Positions 59,628 to 64,000 of a DNA stretch of 64,000 nucleotides are shown here, piece after piece. The stretch's first letter is position 1; every line of letters begins with the position of its first letter. Position numbers and translations under genes: made by a program. Under the pieces are notes generated by a model, which made no database searches, was not told where the DNA came from, and was given only the letters and a program-made list of their open reading frames with translations. The stretch is from Actinacidiphila fildesensis (GTDB lineage: Bacteria; Actinomycetota; Actinomycetes; Streptomycetales; Streptomycetaceae), in assembly GCF_042652185.1 (NCBI RefSeq), contig NZ_JBHSIX010000016.1; one strand, 5' to 3'.

Positions 59628-59641
59628 TGAGAGCGCTCTCA
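59628..59641. promoter_or_regulatory. LacI/CebR-type palindromic operator of the glucanase operon
   Basis: TGAGAGCGCTCTCA is a perfect 14-bp palindrome, two symmetric changes from the CebR-type box TGGGAGCGCTCCCA. It lies about 130 bp upstream of the GH64 start and about 20-30 bp downstream of the predicted transcription start, so a bound repressor would block the operon until a sugar inducer appears. Confidence 0.75.
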
Positions 59642-59642
59642 C

Positions 59643-59689
59643 CCAACAGGATCGTGTTGGATTCTTAGCGCACGACGTGTTCGCGTCAA
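59643..59689 (-). promoter_or_regulatory. Sigma-70-type promoter of the glucanase operon
   Basis: On the minus strand TTGACG (59689-59684) and TAAGAA (59667-59662) are 16 bp apart. A further palindrome, CCAACA-GGATCG-TGTTGG (59643-59660), lies just downstream of the -10. Confidence 0.6.
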
Positions 59690-59788
59690 GAAGTTGAACA
59701 AGATCTACTTAACGACCAGGACATATACCGGTGATGAGGGGCGCCCCCTCCTCCGCCGGCGCTTTGGGCTTTTCGTCGGCGACGGGAA

Positions 59789-59808
59789 AACAAGCCACAG
59801 GGCTTGTT
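59789..59808 (-). terminator. Rho-independent terminator of the tetR gene
   Basis: AACAAGCC-ACAG-GGCTTGTT forms an 8-bp stem and, read on the minus strand, is followed by TTTT. It lies 18 bp past the TetR stop. Confidence 0.75.
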
Positions 59809-59826
59809 ATTAATCGAACGACGGCC

Positions 59827-60432
59827 CTACCGACCGCGCTCCCGCCGGCCGAGCAGTTCGAGGGCCGCTTGGACGGTGCCGAGCAGCGTCTCCACGTCCG
59901 CTCCGCCGCGCGAGCGCAGGTTCACGCCGTAGGCGAGCAGCGCCAGCGTCTCGGCGGCGGCGTCCGGGGAGACGCCCGGGGCGAGCTGCCCCTGACGCCG
60001 GGCCGTCTCGAGTTCCGCGCACAGCGCGTCCCGCAGCAGCCGGTGGTGTTCGTCGAGCAGGGCGCGGACGGCGGGGTCGCTGCCCTCGGGGCCGATATGG
60101 GCGTTGACGACCATGCAGCCCCATCCGGCGTACTCACCGGAGCAGCGGGCCTCGATCAGACCGGCGAAGAAGTCCCGCACGGCGGGCAGGCCCCGCCCGT
60201 CCTCCGCCAGTTCGCGGAACGCCGGCTGCGCGCGATGCAGCAGATAGCGGCGCAGGGCGGCGAGATAGAGCTCCCGCTTGTCGCCGAAGGTGGTGTACAG
60301 ACTGGACCGGCTGAGCCCCGTCGCGGTGGCGACGGCCTGGATCGACGCCTTGTCCGAGCCGTGCTGCCAGAACAGCCGCTCGACGCGCTCCAGCGCCGTG
60401 TCCGGATCGAAGTGCTTGATGTCGGGCATCAC
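59827..60432 (-). CDS. TetR-family transcriptional regulator
   Basis: This 201-aa repressor has the N-terminal helix-turn-helix ASIQAVATATGLSRSSLYTTFGDKRELYLAALRRY and a C-terminal ligand domain with YAGWGCMVVNAHIGPEG, a motif of the TetR_C subgroup that often regulates redox or efflux genes. The start ATG is at 60432. It is divergent from the peroxiredoxin gene, and two similar palindromes lie between them, so it probably represses both itself and the peroxiredoxin. The inducer is unknown. Confidence 0.88.
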   Translation of the reverse strand: MMPDIKHFDPDTALERVERLFWQHGSDKASIQAVATATGLSRSSLYTTFGDKRELYLAALRRYLLHRAQPAFRELAEDGRGLPAVRDFFAGLIEARCSGEYAGWGCMVVNAHIGPEGSDPAVRALLDEHHRLLRDALCAELETARRQGQLAPGVSPDAAAETLALLAYGVNLRSRGGADVETLLGTVQAALELLGRRERGR

Positions 60433-60448
60433 TCACCGCTCCCGAGTA

Positions 60449-60468
60449 CTTGGAATGGTGATTCCAAG
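60449..60468. promoter_or_regulatory. TetR operator 1
   Basis: CTTGGAATGGTGATTCCAAG is an inverted repeat with 8-bp arms and a 4-bp centre, 17 bp from the tetR start. Its arms (TTGGAA/TTCCAA) recur in operator 2. Confidence 0.7.
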
Positions 60469-60504
60469 ATAACCCTTGACGTGCGAACCGACCCGCCATC
60501 ATCC

Positions 60505-60520
60505 TGGAACGAGTGTTCCA
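60505..60520. promoter_or_regulatory. TetR operator 2
   Basis: TGGAAC-GAGT-GTTCCA is a perfect 6-bp-arm inverted repeat 53 bp upstream of the peroxiredoxin start. It resembles operator 1 with the same 4-bp spacing. Confidence 0.7.
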
Positions 60521-60572
60521 AGATGTTCGGGATGTGTTCCGCACTCCCCTGCACAGAGAGAGGACGGCGATC

Positions 60573-61238
60573 GTGAGCCTCCAGGATGAGCTGCGCGACC
60601 TGCGCGACCTGTACGAGAACGGACCCCGGAAACTCCCCGCCGAGCTGCTCGAGGTCATGGACCGGGGCGGGTCCGAGCTCGCCGCGTCCGGCCTGGCGGA
60701 GCGCGCCCTGGGCCCGGGTGCGCGGGCTCCTCGGTTCACCCTTCCGGCAGCCACCGGGGAGCAGATCGCGCTGGACGCGCTGCTCGCCGAAGGACCCGTG
60801 GTCCTCACCTTCTACCGCGGCGCCTGGTGCCCGTACTGCAATCTCGCCCTGCGCTCCCTGCAACTGCACCAGGACGCCGTCACCGCCCGCGGCGCCCGCC
60901 TGGTGGCCGTCTCCCCGCAGATCCCGGACGAGACCCTCTCCATCACCGAGAAGGAGCAACTCACCTTCGACGTTCTCAGCGACATCGGCTCCGACGTCGC
61001 ACACCGGTTCGGCATCGCGTTCGACCTCTCCGGCGAACTGGGCGAGGTGTACGACCGGTTCGGTTTCGAGCTCCAGCGGGTCAACGGCGGCCATGCCCGC
61101 ACCCTGCCGCTGCCCGCCACCTACGTCATCGACCGCTCCGGCGTCATCCGCTGGGCCTTCGTCAGGTCCGACTACACCGTGCGCGCCGAACCCGCCGACA
61201 TCCTGGCCGCACTCGACACGCTGGACACGCTCGGCTGA
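60573..61238 (+). CDS. Peroxiredoxin-like protein (AhpC/TSA family)
   Basis: This 221-aa thioredoxin-fold protein has FYRGAWCPYCNLALRSLQ with C86 and C89 as a CxxC pair, VAVSPQIPDE, FDVLSDIGSDVAHRFGIAFDL and PATYVIDRSGVIRWAF. It is of the peroxiredoxin-like AhpC/TSA type and reduces peroxides or acts as a disulphide reductase. GTG at 60573 follows GAGAGAGGACGG; the open frame extends upstream to 60513 through operator 2, which makes that start unlikely. It is divergent from, and probably repressed by, the TetR protein. Confidence 0.87.
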   Translation: MSLQDELRDLRDLYENGPRKLPAELLEVMDRGGSELAASGLAERALGPGARAPRFTLPAATGEQIALDALLAEGPVVLTFYRGAWCPYCNLALRSLQLHQDAVTARGARLVAVSPQIPDETLSITEKEQLTFDVLSDIGSDVAHRFGIAFDLSGELGEVYDRFGFELQRVNGGHARTLPLPATYVIDRSGVIRWAFVRSDYTVRAEPADILAALDTLDTLG

Positions 61239-61420
61239 ACGCGCTCTTCCCGGGCGGTCGACTATGAGTGGCGGGGCCTGATGATCACCCATAGCTTCGA
61301 ACCGGCGGGCGCACGCTCTGTACGGGCGAGGAATGCGGTGCCGCTGTCGAACGTCCCTCGGATCCGTCGCCGAGCCCGGCGCTGTTACGGGAGGACCATC
61401 CTGGAGAGCGGGTTCCGGTC

Positions 61421-62482
61421 ATGGCTACGCGACGGTTTCATCAACTGGTGGGTACTGCTGTCGGCGTCGCCGCCGTAGGGCTGGCGGCGGCGCCGCCCGT
61501 ACAGGCGGAGAGCGTACTTCTCGTCAGCAAGGGTCAGTCGATCCAAGAGGCGGTGAACCGGGCGAAACCCGGGGACACGGTCCTCGTGCTGCCGGGCACG
61601 TACCAGGAGAGCGTTCAGGTCACGATCCCGAATCTGACGATCCGCGGGTCCGGCGACCGGACGCTGATCACCCCTCCGGCCGTACCGGGCGGCAACACCT
61701 GCGCCGCGGGCGGCTACGGGATCTGCGTCACCGGAACGGCGGACCAGCCGGTCACCGGTGTGACCGTCGAGTCGCTCGCGGTCTCCGGGTTCACGAAGCA
61801 CGCGATCAACGCGTCCGACACCGACGGACTGAGCGTGCGTTTCGTGCTCGCCCAGGACAACGGCCAGTACGGCATCAGCGTCGAGAAGTCGACCCGCGCC
61901 CGGCTGTCCATGAACCGGGCACGGAACAACGGGCAGGCCGGCATCTTCATGGCGAACCTGACCAGCGGCGAAGGCGGCGCCATGGACACCCAGAGCGCGA
62001 TGATCAGCGGCAATGACGTCTCCGGGAACCGGATCGGCGTCGTCGCACGGCGGGTCCGCAATCTGACGGTCGAGAACAACACGATGACCGGCAACTGCGG
62101 TGGCGTCTTCGTCGTGGGGGACGAGGGGACGCCGAGGGCCGGAGCGATCGGCATCCGTCTCAACAAGGTGGTGGCGAACAACAAGTTCTGCCCGGCGAAC
62201 AGCCGGCTGCCGGTCATCCAGGGCTCCGGAATCGTCCTGACCGGCGTGGAGAACACGACCGTGGAGCTGAACAGGATCACCGACAACGTCGGGACCTCAC
62301 CGCTGTCCGGCGGCGTCGTGCTGTTCCCGAGCTTCGCGGGCGGTCCCAACTCCGGCAACACCGTCAAGGACAACACGGCGCTCCGCAACGGTCCGGCCGA
62401 CCTGTCCGACCGGGACACCGGCCTCGGCAACACCTTCAACGGAAACCACTGTCTGGTCTCAGCTCCGGTGGGCCGCTGCTGA
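61421..62482 (+). CDS. Secreted right-handed parallel beta-helix protein
   Basis: This 353-aa protein has a signal peptide (VGTAVGVAAVGLAAAPPVQAE) followed by pectate-lyase-like beta-helix repeats: SIQEAVNRAKPGDTVLVLPGTYQESV, then turns with ISGNDVSGNRIGVVAR, LTVENNTMTGNCGGVFV, VVANNKFCPAN and VELNRITDNVGTSPLSGG. Such folds occur in polysaccharide lyases and cell-wall-associated adhesins. I see no pectate-lyase Arg motif clear enough to claim lyase activity. The 180 bp upstream contain no other feature. It is cotranscribed with, or 58 bp ahead of, the methyltransferase. Confidence 0.82.
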   Translation: MATRRFHQLVGTAVGVAAVGLAAAPPVQAESVLLVSKGQSIQEAVNRAKPGDTVLVLPGTYQESVQVTIPNLTIRGSGDRTLITPPAVPGGNTCAAGGYGICVTGTADQPVTGVTVESLAVSGFTKHAINASDTDGLSVRFVLAQDNGQYGISVEKSTRARLSMNRARNNGQAGIFMANLTSGEGGAMDTQSAMISGNDVSGNRIGVVARRVRNLTVENNTMTGNCGGVFVVGDEGTPRAGAIGIRLNKVVANNKFCPANSRLPVIQGSGIVLTGVENTTVELNRITDNVGTSPLSGGVVLFPSFAGGPNSGNTVKDNTALRNGPADLSDRDTGLGNTFNGNHCLVSAPVGRC

Positions 62483-62540
62483 CCGAGTGGTCCGCCGCGC
62501 CGCGTCCGACACCCTTCCGATCCCCAGGAGAGGCAGCCCC

Positions 62541-63611
62541 ATGACGACCACCCCTTCCACCGCACCCGTCCCCGCGGCACCCGCATCCGCATCCGCCATC
62601 ACCCCGCACGCCGGCATGCGCCTGCGGGAACTCGTGTTCGGCGCCGCCTGCGCCGCGGCCGTCCGCGCCGCGGCCCGGCTGCGGGTCGCGGATGCCCTGG
62701 GCGACACCCCCGCGACGGTCGAGGAACTGGCCCAGGAGGTCAACGCCGAGCCCAAGCCGCTGCGCCGGCTGCTCCGTGCGCTGTCGTGCTACGGGCTGTT
62801 CGCGGAGACGGAGGACGGCCGCTTCACGCACACCGAGATGTCGCGGCTGCTGCGCGAGGACTCCCCCGACAGCCTCCGGTACATCTCGCTGTGGTGCACG
62901 GAGCCGTGGACCTGGGACGCGTGGCCGCTGCTCGACGACGCGGTCCGGTCCGGCAAGGACGTCTTCCCCGAGCTGTACGGCAAGAACTTCTTCGACTACC
63001 TGCACACCGACGCGAGCGAGTCGGCCGTGGTGTTCGACCGGGCGATGTCGTCGTCCAGCAGGCAGTCCGCAGAGGACCTCGCCGAGTTCGTCGACCTCAC
63101 CGGGGTGTCGAGCGTCGCGGACATCGGCGGCGGCCAGGGGCTGGCGCTCGCCTGTCTGCTGGAGCGGAACCCGGAGCTGAGCGGGACCCTGCTCGACCTC
63201 CCCAAGGTGATCACGAACGCGGACCCGCGGCTGCGGGACGGCGGCCCGCTGGCCGGGCGGGTCCGGCTCGTCCCGGGCGACTGCCGCAACGAGATCCCCG
63301 TCCAGGCGGACCTGTACATCATCAAGAACATCCTGGAGTGGGACGACGCCAGCACCCGCGCCACCCTGGCCAACATCGTCAAGGCCGCGCGCCCCGGCGC
63401 CCGGGTGCTGGTCGTCGAGAACCTGGTCGACGACAGCCCGTCGATGCGGTTCACCACCGCCATGGACCTGCTGCTGCTCCTGAACGTCGGGGGCGCGAAG
63501 CACTCCAAGGTCAGCATGGCCGCCCTGATGGAGGAGGCCGGGCTCGCTGTCGGCCAGATCCGCCCGGTCAACCCCTACCTGCACGCGTTCGAGGCCGTCG
63601 TCCCCGTCTAG
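62541..63611 (+). CDS. SAM-dependent O-methyltransferase (second family member)
   Basis: This 356-aa enzyme has an N-terminal winged helix (AACAAAVRAAARLRVADALG, EPKPLRRLLRALSCYGLF) and a Rossmann domain with VADIGGGQGLALACLL near residue 192, KNILEWDDAST where the catalytic His of the family is replaced by Glu at the LHxW position, and PGARVLVVENLV. It methylates a phenol or enol in the better-known members; the His-to-Glu change may alter or abolish catalysis. ATG at 62541 follows AGGAGAGG. No other biosynthetic gene lies beside it within the window. Confidence 0.85.
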   Translation: MTTTPSTAPVPAAPASASAITPHAGMRLRELVFGAACAAAVRAAARLRVADALGDTPATVEELAQEVNAEPKPLRRLLRALSCYGLFAETEDGRFTHTEMSRLLREDSPDSLRYISLWCTEPWTWDAWPLLDDAVRSGKDVFPELYGKNFFDYLHTDASESAVVFDRAMSSSSRQSAEDLAEFVDLTGVSSVADIGGGQGLALACLLERNPELSGTLLDLPKVITNADPRLRDGGPLAGRVRLVPGDCRNEIPVQADLYIIKNILEWDDASTRATLANIVKAARPGARVLVVENLVDDSPSMRFTTAMDLLLLLNVGGAKHSKVSMAALMEEAGLAVGQIRPVNPYLHAFEAVVPV

Positions 63612-63628
63612 GGGTCGTCACCGTCACC

Positions 63629-63674
63629 ACGCACTGTGCGCCACGCCCCTCAGGGAGCGTGGCGCACAGTGCGT
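63629..63674. terminator. Strong bidirectional hairpin terminator
   Basis: A perfect 18-bp stem (63629-63646 with 63657-63674; arms ACGCACTGTGCGCCACGC and complement) and a 10-nt loop lie between the convergent methyltransferase and biotin carboxylase genes. Confidence 0.88.
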
Positions 63675-63686
63675 CGTACGGTCCGG

Positions 63687-64000
63687 TCAGCCGACCGGTG
63701 CGGATTCCTTGCTCGTGTCGCCGTCCCGGTCGGACTCCTCGGCGGTCATCGCGCCGACCAGCCCGGTGGTGTGCAGCGCCGCCTGGAACAGCGGGTGCGC
63801 CAGCGTCCTGCGCAGGAAGCCGAGCGTGGTGTGCACACCGGGTCCGCTCACCCGGAACTCGCTGAGCGCGCGGTCCATCCTGGCCAGTGCCTGTTCGCGG
63901 TCCGGCGCCCACACGGCCGCCTTCGCCAGCAGCGAGTCGTAGTCGGGCCCGACCGGCCAGCCCGGGTAGGCGTGCGTGTCGACCCGTACGAACGGGCCGC
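63687..64000 (-). CDS. Biotin carboxylase C-terminal part (5' end outside the window)
   Basis: The frame is open from the right edge to the TGA at 63687-63689, giving the last 103 or so residues. GPFVRVDTHAYPGWPVGPDYD, LLAKAAVWAPDREQALARM and RALSEFRVSGPGVHTTLGFL are the biotin carboxylase C-terminal domain signature of acetyl-/propionyl-CoA carboxylase alpha subunits. The chain ends soon after this domain, so no biotin carboxyl carrier is fused at the C-terminus. It would supply malonyl-type extender units, though a link to the biosynthetic cluster 17 kb away is only speculation. Confidence 0.88.
   Translation of the reverse strand, partial: GPFVRVDTHAYPGWPVGPDYDSLLAKAAVWAPDREQALARMDRALSEFRVSGPGVHTTLGFLRRTLAHPLFQAALHTTGLVGAMTAEESDRDGDTSKESAPVG

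Overview
The window is high-GC DNA (strong G/C bias at third codon positions, many GTG starts, GGAGG-type ribosome sites) from a Streptomyces or close relative. This is supported by the gene content: AfsR/SARP and PQQ-repeat kinase regulators, a family 2 encapsulin, mycothiol-dependent enzymes, SCO-type lipoproteins, and rare TTA codons confined to a few specialised genes. I see no tRNA, rRNA or CRISPR array.

Layout. 1-458: 3' end of a family 2 encapsulin shell gene. 501-8909: a signalling locus in which two PQQ-repeat Ser/Thr kinases and a proline-rich membrane protein diverge from a large AfsR-type SARP regulator. 8936-19278: a SnoaL-like gene, a PadR regulator and an SGNH hydrolase, with the last two split by a complete 8,405-bp Tn3-family transposon (10027-18431). 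That element has 38-bp terminal inverted repeats and a 5-bp GATAG target duplication. It encodes TnpA, a tyrosine recombinase (TnpI-like) with a four-motif resolution site, and a mercury-type cargo: two MerR regulators, a thioredoxin-like/MerB organomercurial lyase, a MerT-like membrane protein, YnfA, a methyltransferase and a frameshifted TusA gene. No merA is present. 19473-21062: an APC permease.

21266-46130: a biosynthetic cluster that I cannot match to a known product. The plus-strand arm (21743-30085) holds UbiD, a MenD-like ThDP enzyme, an MFS exporter, an O-methyltransferase, a 4-hydroxymandelate oxidase and an XRE/NB-ARC regulator. Three of these carry TTA codons. The minus-strand arm (30140-46130) holds two MDMPI-type proteins, a DUF3050 haem-oxygenase-like protein, a free-standing acyltransferase, FabG, prephenate dehydrogenase, a PhyH dioxygenase, 4-hydroxymandelate synthase, a Cys-rich protein, a ketosynthase, two adenylate-forming enzymes, an ACP, an aminotransferase and an esterase; a PPTase sits among them on the plus strand. 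Prephenate dehydrogenase, HmaS, Hmo and the aminotransferase are together the four-step route to 4-hydroxyphenylglycine, but there is no NRPS. Discrete FAS/PKS-like parts are present instead, so a non-modular aryl-polyketide or amide product is my inference.

46393-64000: mostly ordinary accessory genes. They include lipoproteins, a NuoF/ferredoxin flavoprotein with a ferric-reductase-like membrane partner, a PucR-type regulator, an ECF sigma factor with a C-terminal zinc finger, secreted DUF1996 and DUF4142 proteins, a beta-1,3-glucanase pair (GH16 and GH64) behind a LacI-type operator, a TetR/peroxiredoxin pair with two operators, a beta-helix protein, a second O-methyltransferase, and the 3' end of a biotin carboxylase gene at the right edge.
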